A DNA stretch of 64,000 nucleotides from Methylobacillus rhizosphaerae (GTDB taxonomy: Bacteria > Pseudomonadota > Gammaproteobacteria > Burkholderiales > Methylophilaceae). Below the pieces are notes generated by a model. It saw nothing but the letters and a program-made list of their open reading frames with translations. It was not told the DNA's origin and did not search any database. The stretch is taken from assembly GCF_900187985.1 (NCBI RefSeq), contig NZ_FZOA01000002.1, positions 251,657 to 315,656 on the forward strand, in the 5' to 3' direction. Numbering within the stretch: the stretch's first letter is position 1; every line of letters starts with the position of its first letter. Shown here in pieces: positions 35,025 to 42,985 of the stretch. Position numbers and translations under genes: made by a program.

Positions 35025-36066
35025 ATTCAGGCTGGATATCAGCCAGGCTCGTCCTTTTGCGCTGGAAGTAGCGTTGGATTGTGTGGCCGGGGAGTTGCTT
35101 GCCATTGTCGGGCCATCCGGCTGTGGTAAATCTACACTGCTGCGCATGATTGCAGGTTTACAACATGCGGCTTCGGGTGAAATCAGCCTCAATGGCATGA
35201 CCTGGTTCAGTGGCAAGACAGCATTGTCTCCACGGCAACGCAGTATCGGCTATGTGCCGCAACACTACGGATTGTTTCCCCACATGACGGCGCTGGATAA
35301 TGTGCGGGCAGCGCTGCATACATTACCCAGGCAGGAGCAGATCAACCGGGCTGGCGAATGGCTGGAAAAAGTGCAGCTTGCCTCATTGGCCCGGCGCAAA
35401 CCGTCCGAGCTTTCCGGAGGGCAGCAGCAGCGTGTGGCCCTGGCGCGGGCGCTGGCAGCCCAACCCAGCATTTTGTTGCTGGATGAACCTTTCTCTGCGC
35501 TCGACAGTATCACGCGCGAAGGACTGTATCTCACGCTGGCTGAACTCAAGCCACAGCTGGGTATCCCAATGATCCTGGTCACGCATAATCTCGCTGAGGC
35601 CAGCTTGCTGGCAGACCGGCTGGCAGTAATGGACAACGGCCGGATATTGCAGCATGGCACGCCAGCAGAAGTATTGCAGTTTCCACGCAATCGCCGCGTG
35701 GCTGAGTTCATGGGTGTTCGCAATATATTGACGGGTAGGGTGCTGAGTAGTGCGTCCGGGCAGGCCGTCATTGCGTTGGGGGAGCAGACGTTGTCATTGC
35801 CACGCGCGCTTCCTTTGGGCAGCGTGCAGCGTTGGTGCCTGCCACAGACTGCATTGGCACTGCAGCCATCCCAGCAGGCAGACAGTACGCTCAGGGGAAC
35901 GGTTCACAACCTGATTCGCCTCGGTGATGAGTGGCTGGTGACGGTTGCGTTACCCGGTACAGAAGACATGCTGGCATTGCAATATCCCGCTACCGAGCCG
36001 CTGGCAATTCAACAGCCGGTTGGTATCCGCTTGCAGTCCCGCCATATCCATATATTAGAGGATTGA
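35014..36066 (+). CDS. modC: Molybdate ABC transporter ATP-binding protein ModC
   Basis: ATPase of the molybdate importer, 350 residues. Walker A is GPSGCGKST, the signature is LSGGQQQRVALARAL and Walker B is ILLLDEPFSALD. The C-terminal third is a TOBE-type regulatory domain that binds oxyanions in homologues. The start is inside the end of modB, and the frame upstream of ATG 35014 is not conserved. The methyltransferase gene follows after 1 bp. Molybdenum is needed, among others, by MsrP encoded at 51.7 kb. Confidence 0.94.
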   Translation: MTSEFRLDISQARPFALEVALDCVAGELLAIVGPSGCGKSTLLRMIAGLQHAASGEISLNGMTWFSGKTALSPRQRSIGYVPQHYGLFPHMTALDNVRAALHTLPRQEQINRAGEWLEKVQLASLARRKPSELSGGQQQRVALARALAAQPSILLLDEPFSALDSITREGLYLTLAELKPQLGIPMILVTHNLAEASLLADRLAVMDNGRILQHGTPAEVLQFPRNRRVAEFMGVRNILTGRVLSSASGQAVIALGEQTLSLPRALPLGSVQRWCLPQTALALQPSQQADSTLRGTVHNLIRLGDEWLVTVALPGTEDMLALQYPATEPLAIQQPVGIRLQSRHIHILED

Positions 36067-36067
36067 G

Positions 36068-36604
36068 ATGCAGCCTCTTTCACCACCTTCTGCCTGGCTT
36101 GTGCAGCATATTCATCATGTCAGGCCGGGAGGGCGGATATTGGATCTTGCCGCAGGGCACGGCCGCAATGCAAGCTGGTTGGCGGGGCAGGGGTACAGTG
36201 TGGAAGCGGTAGACCGGGATGCAGATGCCTTACATGCGCTCAAGCAGGCAAGCCCGTCCGTGTGCATCAAGGTTGCTGACCTGGAAACCGGCCAGTGGCC
36301 ATATCCTGGCCAGCTGTTTGATGCTATTCTGGTTTGTCGTTACCTGCATCGGCCTTTGTTGCCAGTCTTGGCTTCCAGCCTTGCTGAGGGTGGCATCTTG
36401 ATTTACGAAACCTTTATGCAAGGTCATGAACAGTACGGCCGTCCAGCCAACCCGGATTTCCTGTTGCAGGATAATGAGCTGGTGGAGGTGTTTGCACCCA
36501 TGCTGAATGTGCTGGCTTATGAAGCTGGCATGCTGCAATTGCCGCCAAATCCGGCAATATTGCAGCGGATTGTGGCAGTCAGGCATGCTGATGTCCCAGG
36601 TTGA
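36068..36604 (+). CDS. Class I SAM-dependent methyltransferase
   Basis: Protein of 178 residues of the TehB/UbiE-like type. Motif I is RILDLAAGHGRNASWLAGQG, motif II VEAVDRDADAL, and DAILVCRYLHRPLLP lies in the expected acidic loop. It starts 2 bp after the modC stop and is therefore probably in the mod operon, though no molybdenum role is known for the family. Substrate unknown. Confidence 0.82.
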   Translation: MQPLSPPSAWLVQHIHHVRPGGRILDLAAGHGRNASWLAGQGYSVEAVDRDADALHALKQASPSVCIKVADLETGQWPYPGQLFDAILVCRYLHRPLLPVLASSLAEGGILIYETFMQGHEQYGRPANPDFLLQDNELVEVFAPMLNVLAYEAGMLQLPPNPAILQRIVAVRHADVPG

Positions 36605-36673
36605 CGGGTAGTTGTCCTGATACTTGTCAGGCGGTTATAGTGCTGATTGAGCTATTCAGTATCAGGAATCAAC

Positions 36674-37867
36674 ATGTTATTTACCCGATTTTCTACTAGT
36701 GCCATGACAGGTGTCATGATGGCGCTTTGTTCGTGGTCTGCATTGGCGGACGATCAATGGATGATGGCCTCGGAGGGCGAGGCGATCAATATTGGGCAGA
36801 GTCTTGGCTTCAGGCTTGTGAAACCCGAGAGTGTTGCGCAATGGCCGGCTACGGTGAAACTTCACCTTGCTGGAAGCGGCGCTTCAGATGAAGTGGAGCT
36901 GGTCTTGCAGGAGACTGACAATGCTAGTGCCAGCAGCCGTGTTTATCGAGGTACCCCCAAGCAGGATTTTGCCGGCATAGTGCGCGCCGAGCTGGTGGAG
37001 CAGCCTTCCAATACTGTGCTCCTGCTCGCGAGTACAAACTCGGGGACAGCTGCCATCGTGCAATCCAAGGATCTACAGGCAGAAGAATCCCAGCCAGATG
37101 ATGGCGGCAGCCAGAATGCCGCGCCGCAGGTGGTAATTGCGGCACCGGATGATGAGCCTGCCCTGAGCCCGGAGGAGCCGATTTATTTCCTGTTCGGGCA
37201 CGGGGATGACCATGGCGCCGACGCGCGCTTCCAGATCAGCTTCAAATACCGGCCATTCGAACCCAAGGGATCAATTGCGCAATATGCGCCTTTCCTCAGT
37301 AACCTTTACTTCAGCTATACCCAGACTACGCTATGGGATATTGGGGGCGATTCCAGCCCGTTCCGCGACACCAGTTACCGCCCCGGAATTTTTTACCGCT
37401 GGGCTGGCGCATCGCGTGGCGTGTTACCGGATGTATGGCGGATCGGGGTGGAGCATGAGTCCAACGGGCAGGGCGGAGTGGATTCGCGTTCGCTCAATAT
37501 CGCTTATGTACGTCCAAGCTGGGATATTGACCTTGCCAATGGCAAGCGCCTGACATTTTCTCCCAAGATTTATACGTATCTCGACAAGGATGAGAACCCG
37601 GACATTACCCATTATCGCGGCTATGTGGATTGGCAATTGCGTTATGGGCGGGAAGATGGCCTGATGCTGACTGGTCTTTATCGCCAGGGAACACGAGGGT
37701 ATGCAACAGGACAACTGGATATTTCATACCCATTGAGTGACCGTATTTTGTCACGCACCGGTACTTTTGCACATTTGCAGCTTTTCTCTGGCTATGGCGA
37801 AACCTTGCTGGATTACAACAAGGACAGGGATACGCAGATCAGGTTGGGTATTTCGATAACACGGTAA
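36674..37867 (+). CDS. pldA: Outer membrane phospholipase A1 (PldA)
   Basis: Outer-membrane beta-barrel enzyme that hydrolyses phospholipids and helps keep lipid asymmetry. The signal peptide ends near SWSALADD. An N-terminal extension of about 120 residues rich in Asp/Glu/Pro precedes the 12-strand barrel. The active-site motif VEHESNGQGG gives the His and Ser, and SRSLNIAYVRPSW gives the Asn. ATG 36674 is preferred. At 397 residues it is longer than the E. coli enzyme because of the extension. An intrinsic terminator follows at once. Confidence 0.9.
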   Translation: MLFTRFSTSAMTGVMMALCSWSALADDQWMMASEGEAINIGQSLGFRLVKPESVAQWPATVKLHLAGSGASDEVELVLQETDNASASSRVYRGTPKQDFAGIVRAELVEQPSNTVLLLASTNSGTAAIVQSKDLQAEESQPDDGGSQNAAPQVVIAAPDDEPALSPEEPIYFLFGHGDDHGADARFQISFKYRPFEPKGSIAQYAPFLSNLYFSYTQTTLWDIGGDSSPFRDTSYRPGIFYRWAGASRGVLPDVWRIGVEHESNGQGGVDSRSLNIAYVRPSWDIDLANGKRLTFSPKIYTYLDKDENPDITHYRGYVDWQLRYGREDGLMLTGLYRQGTRGYATGQLDISYPLSDRILSRTGTFAHLQLFSGYGETLLDYNKDRDTQIRLGISITR

Positions 37868-37869
37868 AT

Positions 37870-37906
37870 AAAAAACCCGATGCAGATTGCATCGGGTTTT
37901 TTATTT
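37870..37906 (+). terminator. Intrinsic terminator after pldA
   Basis: A 15-bp stem (AAAAAACCCGATGCA / TGCATCGGGTTTTTT) with a 3-nt loop, flanked by A and T runs. The A run on the left means it may also stop minus-strand transcripts, for instance of the tRNA genes that follow. Confidence 0.92.
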
Positions 37907-37982
37907 TGGCGTCCCCACGGGGATTCGAACCCCGGTTACCGCCGTGAAAGGGCGATGTCCTAGGCCTCTAGACGATGGGGAC
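37907..37982 (-). tRNA. tRNA-Glu (anticodon TTC)
   Basis: 76 nt including the encoded CCA. The acceptor pairs GTCCCCA / TGGGGAC, the T arm is GGTTCGAATCC and the anticodon stem-loop CGCCCTTTCACGGCG shows TTC. Downstream of tRNA-Ala on the same strand; both probably derive from one transcript. Confidence 0.97.
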
Positions 37983-37990
37983 TTATCGTC

Positions 37991-38020
37991 GACACTTGTA
38001 CAAGTACAAATGTCTTTTTT

Positions 38021-38021
<1 letters not shown>
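37991..38021. repeat. Inverted repeat between the two tRNA genes
   Basis: GACA-C-TTGTAC / GTACAA-A-TGTC forms an 11-bp arm with one mismatch and a 2-nt loop, followed by seven T on the plus strand. On the plus strand it looks like an intrinsic terminator that would stop readthrough from pldA; in the tRNA precursor it would be a spacer hairpin. Confidence 0.55.
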
Positions 38022-38096
<75 letters not shown>

Positions 38097-38110
38097 GAAA
38101 AAGAGCCGCT

Positions 38111-38139
38111 ATATTAATGATCCGTCTTATGCCTGTCAA
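38111..38139 (-). promoter_or_regulatory. Sigma-70 promoter of the tRNA-Ala / tRNA-Glu unit
   Basis: On the minus strand, TTGACA (38139-38134), a 17-nt spacer and TAATAT (38116-38111). The -35 box is a perfect match. The -10 box ends 14 bp before the 5' end of tRNA-Ala at 38096. Confidence 0.8.
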
Positions 38140-38169
38140 CGCTTTCCGGACATATTCTCGAAATAAACC

Positions 38170-40449
38170 TCATTTTTTCTTGAACAGGCGTTTCAGGGCT
38201 TTACGGCCAACACGTTTTTTCATGCCTACCTTGAAATCATACAGGTGGAATGGCAAGCGCTGACGCCAGCCGAATTCCAGACCCAGTGCCTTGAGGTATA
38301 GGCCTACCAGTTGGTGGCGACTGCTCCAGGGCAGTTTGACGCATACCCGTGTCAGGTCAGAAAGCCGTTGGGCAAGGGGAGTGGCATGATTGTAGAAATG
38401 CGCGCGGTTGGTATCAATGAGCGAGAAGTCCAGGGTGCCGTCAGTTTGTTTCGTGACCAGAATGTTGCCACCGGACAGGTCACGGAAAAACACGCCGCGT
38501 GTGTGCATGTTCAGCAAGTAATTGGTTAGTGCTGGGTAGATATGCTCTGCAGTGACGCCTTTATAAGAGTTTTGGCCTTCATTGAAGGCACCAAAGATGT
38601 CGCGAATGGAAAAATCGGTGTCGACGAATTCGCAGATGTAGTAGTTCTGCAGCAATGTCCTATCTCCATGCTTTTCGAGGTAGGCGACAGGAGGGGCTGC
38701 ACTGATACCACGTCTCAGCAGCTCATTGGTGCCGTTCCAGCTGCGTTTGGCCTTGGATAGCTTGAATTGGTCAAACAGCTTTTTATGCAGATGCATCTTT
38801 ACCGGCTGCTTGACGACCAGTTTTTGGGATGGATCGCGCGGATCGGGAATTGTCCAGATGGCATTACGTGCTTTGCGCAGGATGGATTCCTTGGGGGGAG
38901 CTCCCAATTGGGAAGGATGCAACGCCTGCTGCAGTAGGGTTACCTCGTTATCACTGCCTGCGACAAAAATACCACGCCATTCGGCATCCTGATAGACATG
39001 ATGATTGCGGTTTTCTGCATGTCGCTGGATGGACAGATTGGCAAATAGTTTTTTTTCTGTTTTCAAGCTGATTTTCCTTCCCAGGGGCCAGGAGATATAA
39101 ATCGGGGATTCGCTGGCAAGGCCGGGCTGGCTGGCCAGCAATTCGCCATCACGGCTGGTATATTGCGCAAGCTGCAGGTCTTCCAGATGATAATGATCTG
39201 CCAGTACAGCACCCTTGCCGTTAGTGGTCCATACGGCATGCAGCACGGTTTCATTGTTGCTGAATACATGAATTTCCAGTCCGTGCTTGTTGCGCAACAA
39301 GCCTGCATAATGCCGCCCCGGGATCAGGTGGGCAAAGGTCTTCATTGCATGGAAACTGGGGCGCGGACGGAAATTTTCCATCTGGCCGGTCACGCTGGCA
39401 TAGTGCGTGATGCGTTCGAGCGCCGGGTAGCTGTTGCTGCCATCATCGATCAATCCTTCCCGGTAACAGATCAGCGGCCCCCAGAATGCCTGGCGTAATG
39501 CCCCGGATGCGGCACAGAGAATCATGTAGCGGGCAAGATAGTCTGCCTGTTTCTGTTCTCCGTCAGGAAGCAGGCGCAGAATGCGGGGCAGGGTCCAGAA
39601 CGCAGCGGGAGATACCATTTCCTGCACGCCGTGGTCGCGAGTGATCTTGTGCAGCAGGCGGGCTTTCTTGATCAGGTTGAACTTGAGAGCCGTGGCCTTG
39701 GGAACTTTGAGGATGCGATGATCGTAGCGTTCAGGTTCTGTCGTACGTTCACAGAACAAGTTGTTGGTATGCACATCCGGCAATTGCTTGCGTTGCTGGA
39801 AGATATCCAGCAGGCCGATATTGTATAGCGGTTCAAAATCGCTGATATTGGGGCCGGCAAGCTTGATTTTGTATTTCCTGACTTCCTCATGCGCGATTTC
39901 CCAGGCCTTGAGAAAACCCTGAGGGGTATATCCGGCCCAGCGCTTGCGATTGATCGTTGAGCCGATTTCAACCATGGCGATCTGATGGCCATACAGCGCC
40001 AGCACTTGTTGCAGGAATGTCCGCCATGTCTCCTGGGCGGCAATGTCCTCCATGTTGATGGCGGCATCAAATGGCTGAACCAGGTGCAACAGGACGTTGA
40101 AACCATTTTTCAACAGGGCATCCAGCAAGCGCGCGGCATGATGGTCAATATCAGCATAGCTGAAGTCCAGTCGTACTTGTCGTATGCCGAGTTCAGTGAG
40201 GTGTTGCAGGATATAGTGGTCTACCGCAGGATCATCGGAAGCAGCTACGCCAACACCGGCAAAGTCCAGCGGAATATCATGTGCCACCAGCGGTAAATGG
40301 CTGTCATGCAGGACCATTTTGCCTTTCAGGATATAGCTCAACCCCTTGCGGATGATCTCCCAGGTCAACATGCGTGGTTGAGGCTGGCGAGTTAGGTTAC
40401 CGGAAGCATGTGAGGCTTCTCGGCCTGGATTTTTATGATCGATATTCAT
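38170..40449 (-). CDS. Fusion of a glycosidase-like TIM barrel and a WaaP/Kdo-kinase-like domain
   Basis: Protein of 759 residues, no signal peptide. The N-terminal half (about 60-400) looks like a (beta/alpha)8 glycoside-hydrolase barrel: a DLDFAGVG-like start, VRLDFSYADIDHH, VEIGSTINRKRW with an acidic residue after strand 4, and AFWGPLICYREG. After a beta-rich linker comes a protein-kinase-fold domain of the lipopolysaccharide kinase type (about 530-750): VVKQPVK lysine near 543, catalytic FFRDLSGGNILV near 656 and the metal Asp in LIDTNR near 677. It is downstream of an LtaS-like sulfatase by 11 bp. A role in phosphorylating a surface glycan or lipid is inference; the barrel might recognise that glycan. 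Confidence 0.7.
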   Translation of the reverse strand: MNIDHKNPGREASHASGNLTRQPQPRMLTWEIIRKGLSYILKGKMVLHDSHLPLVAHDIPLDFAGVGVAASDDPAVDHYILQHLTELGIRQVRLDFSYADIDHHAARLLDALLKNGFNVLLHLVQPFDAAINMEDIAAQETWRTFLQQVLALYGHQIAMVEIGSTINRKRWAGYTPQGFLKAWEIAHEEVRKYKIKLAGPNISDFEPLYNIGLLDIFQQRKQLPDVHTNNLFCERTTEPERYDHRILKVPKATALKFNLIKKARLLHKITRDHGVQEMVSPAAFWTLPRILRLLPDGEQKQADYLARYMILCAASGALRQAFWGPLICYREGLIDDGSNSYPALERITHYASVTGQMENFRPRPSFHAMKTFAHLIPGRHYAGLLRNKHGLEIHVFSNNETVLHAVWTTNGKGAVLADHYHLEDLQLAQYTSRDGELLASQPGLASESPIYISWPLGRKISLKTEKKLFANLSIQRHAENRNHHVYQDAEWRGIFVAGSDNEVTLLQQALHPSQLGAPPKESILRKARNAIWTIPDPRDPSQKLVVKQPVKMHLHKKLFDQFKLSKAKRSWNGTNELLRRGISAAPPVAYLEKHGDRTLLQNYYICEFVDTDFSIRDIFGAFNEGQNSYKGVTAEHIYPALTNYLLNMHTRGVFFRDLSGGNILVTKQTDGTLDFSLIDTNRAHFYNHATPLAQRLSDLTRVCVKLPWSSRHQLVGLYLKALGLEFGWRQRLPFHLYDFKVGMKKRVGRKALKRLFKKK

Positions 40450-40460
40450 AGAGCGAGTGG

Positions 40461-42473
40461 TTATTCTGTGCCTGGTGAGTCTTCGAGAAGATGGTAACGA
40501 CGCTCTCGGTAAAGCAGGGAAGGCAGAAGCGAGTTGGCCAGTGCCCGGGTTTCAAACTCCAGGTCCTGACTGGCTGGCTCGTGCTGGCTGAAGTGCCTGG
40601 CTGCAAGATCCCAGGTGCCATGGGTCGGTGTTTTGCCGGGACGCAATACAACGACCTTATTGCCTTCCATCCAGGCGAAGTTGTTCTCGAACTGCATCAT
40701 TGCGCGGCCCTGTGTGTCGCCATGCTCTCGGCTCAGGTCTCTCCCAGTCATGGGATGCTGCGCTGTAATCCCCATCAGGGATAATGCCGTGACAGGTAAG
40801 TCGATCTGGCTGGCCACTGACTTGATTTTACGTGGTTCTATATCCGCCCCCAGTATCAATGCCGGAATATGGAAATGTTCAATTGGGACCATATTGTGAC
40901 CGTGGACACGAATGTCATGGTCTGCCACTACAATGAACAGGGTGTCTTTCCAGTAGGCGCTTTTCTGTGCTTTGTCAAAGAACTGTCCCAACGCATAGTC
41001 TGCATATTTCACGGCATTGTTGTCTGTTGCCTTGACCGGGTCATATAACTCTATCCGGCCATCCGGGAACTCGAACGGAGCATGGTTGGAGGAGGTAAAC
41101 ACCAGGGTGAAGAATGGCTTGCCACTGGCATGACTGGCACTGATTTCCTCATGGGCTTTGTTGAGCAAGTCTTCATCCGATGCTCCCCAGCTACCGACAA
41201 AGACAGGATCGACATAATCCTTCTGCTCCTGCACACGTTGGAAACCATTGCCCATGAAAAAGCCGCTCATGTTGTCGAAATGAGACTCGCCACCGTAGAT
41301 GAACTCAGTATCGTAGCCGCGTTGCTTCAATAATGACGCCAGGCTGAAAAAGTGCCGTTGGGAGAGCGATAGTTTGACCACACTCTGTGCAGGGGTGGGC
41401 TGGAAGCCAGTGACTACGGCTTCAATCCCGCGCACGGAGCGAGTTCCAGTGGCGTAGAGTTGTTCAAACCACCAGCCTTGCTCCTTCAGGCGCTCTAGAT
41501 TGGGGGTGACCGGTACTCCACCCAGGGATTCTACAAATGTCGCACCAAGGCTTTCTTCGAGGATGATGACGAGGTTAAGCGGGCGTTCTCGCGTACGTGT
41601 AGGTGTCAATTGCGCCAAAGTTGGCAAATCTGCATTGGGAACCGGGGTGAAAGCGGGATCAAATTGTGCTCGTGTTTCCCGTACGATGCGATACACATCC
41701 TCATCCGGCAACTCGCCATATATTTCGCTGGATTTGTTCTCATGCTTGAGGCTATAGACGGCGTGGATGAGCGACCATGGCGAATCCAGGATCAGGTTAT
41801 TGACCATGGAGTCTGTCGTCAGCGCAAACATGGCCGGGTTGGCTGGGCGATGACTGATCGTGCCGCGTATCACCAATGCTGCCAGCAGGAAAATGACAGG
41901 CCATGTGATCCAGGTCGCGACATTGCTCCAGCGCTGTTCCTGTTTCAGCCATGGACGCATCAGCCACCCCATTGCAAGAATGGCCAGCAGGGTGCCGATC
42001 AGGCCGGCAAATAGATGTACGCGGAAGCCTACCCAAAGCATGGACATGACTTCATGGGGATATTTTAAATACTCTATGAACAGGCGGTTGGGCCGGGCAT
42101 CATATTCTGCAATAAAAGCGGGAGTGGCGATTTCCAGCAGGATGACCAGCCCGGTACATAACACGACCCAGACATAGGTGAAGTTGCGCCAGCTACGCCA
42201 GAACCGGCTGTTGGCGAGTAATGGTGCCAATAACAATGGCGGAAGCCACATCAGGCCGAGCTGGATACAGTCAACGCGTAAGCCATTGAACATGATTTCC
42301 TGCCAGTTTGAGACGGCTGCAACGCGTTCATGTTGCCAGACGACCAATCCTGCCCGGGATAATGTAAAGGCCAGCAGACTGACCAGGCTCATGACCACCA
42401 GAGGTGCATAAGGCCCGAAACTGCGAGCAATGGCCCAGATCAGTTGACGGGCACGGGTTAACAGTCCGGGCAT
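40461..42473 (-). CDS. LTA-synthase/MdoB-like membrane sulfatase-fold transferase
   Basis: Protein of 670 residues with about five N-terminal membrane helices and a periplasmic alkaline-phosphatase-superfamily domain. The motifs are LNLVIILEESLGATFVES (metal Glu), GTRSVRGIEAVVTG (Thr nucleophile near 340) and VADHDIRVHGHNMVPIEHFH (metal ligands). Homologues transfer phosphoglycerol or phosphoethanolamine to glycans or lipids at the outer face of the inner membrane. ATG 42473 is used; the longer frame runs into queF. It sits 31 bp after queF and 11 bp before the kinase fusion gene. A phosphoglycerol transferase acting on periplasmic glucans would fit the GH17-GT2 locus at 14.5 kb, but that is speculation. 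Confidence 0.82.
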   Translation of the reverse strand: MPGLLTRARQLIWAIARSFGPYAPLVVMSLVSLLAFTLSRAGLVVWQHERVAAVSNWQEIMFNGLRVDCIQLGLMWLPPLLLAPLLANSRFWRSWRNFTYVWVVLCTGLVILLEIATPAFIAEYDARPNRLFIEYLKYPHEVMSMLWVGFRVHLFAGLIGTLLAILAMGWLMRPWLKQEQRWSNVATWITWPVIFLLAALVIRGTISHRPANPAMFALTTDSMVNNLILDSPWSLIHAVYSLKHENKSSEIYGELPDEDVYRIVRETRAQFDPAFTPVPNADLPTLAQLTPTRTRERPLNLVIILEESLGATFVESLGGVPVTPNLERLKEQGWWFEQLYATGTRSVRGIEAVVTGFQPTPAQSVVKLSLSQRHFFSLASLLKQRGYDTEFIYGGESHFDNMSGFFMGNGFQRVQEQKDYVDPVFVGSWGASDEDLLNKAHEEISASHASGKPFFTLVFTSSNHAPFEFPDGRIELYDPVKATDNNAVKYADYALGQFFDKAQKSAYWKDTLFIVVADHDIRVHGHNMVPIEHFHIPALILGADIEPRKIKSVASQIDLPVTALSLMGITAQHPMTGRDLSREHGDTQGRAMMQFENNFAWMEGNKVVVLRPGKTPTHGTWDLAARHFSQHEPASQDLEFETRALANSLLPSLLYRERRYHLLEDSPGTE

Positions 42474-42504
42474 GATGGTGACTTTCGTGAAAGTTGAGGG
42501 CAGC

Positions 42505-42924
42505 TTAACCGCGAATATTCGATTGCGCTGTAAATGTGGACAATTCAACGCGAGGTTGTGGCTGCCAGTCCGGCTGGCGGTGTTCTGCAACTACGTTGGT
42601 GAAAATACCACCGCGTACATAGAACTTGGCAGTCAGGCGCATGAATTTGGGATTAGTAGCAGCGACAAGGTCATCCAGGATGCGGTTGGTAACAGCCTCA
42701 TGGAAACAGCCTTCATCGCGGAAAGACCACATATAGAGCTTGAGGCTTTTGAGTTCAACGCATTTCTGGTCAGGAATGTAATCCAGATACAGGACGGCAA
42801 AATCCGGCTGTCCGGTTTTTGGACACAGGCAAGTAAACTCGGGAATCTCCATATGGATATGGAAATCACGGCCTGGGTTGGGGTTGTCGAAGGTTTCCAA
42901 GGCTTTACTGGGTTGACTAGTCAT
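42505..42924 (-). CDS. queF: NADPH-dependent 7-cyano-7-deazaguanine reductase QueF
   Basis: Reduces preQ0 to preQ1 in queuosine synthesis. Short, unimodular form of 139 residues. The catalytic Cys lies in [15 protein letters not shown], the substrate-binding part is [20 protein letters not shown]. Divergent from smc with 61 bp between starts. With queG at 19.6 kb, two steps of the pathway are encoded in this window. Confidence 0.96.
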   Translation of the reverse strand: MTSQPSKALETFDNPNPGRDFHIHMEIPEFTCLCPKTGQPDFAVLYLDYIPDQKCVELKSLKLYMWSFRDEGCFHEAVTNRILDDLVAATNPKFMRLTAKFYVRGGIFTNVVAEHRQPDWQPQPRVELSTFTAQSNIRG

Positions 42925-42985
42925 AAGGGCTACCGTATAAATCGGGATATCAAAAAAGCGTCATTATAGCCAAGACCTTCTCCAA

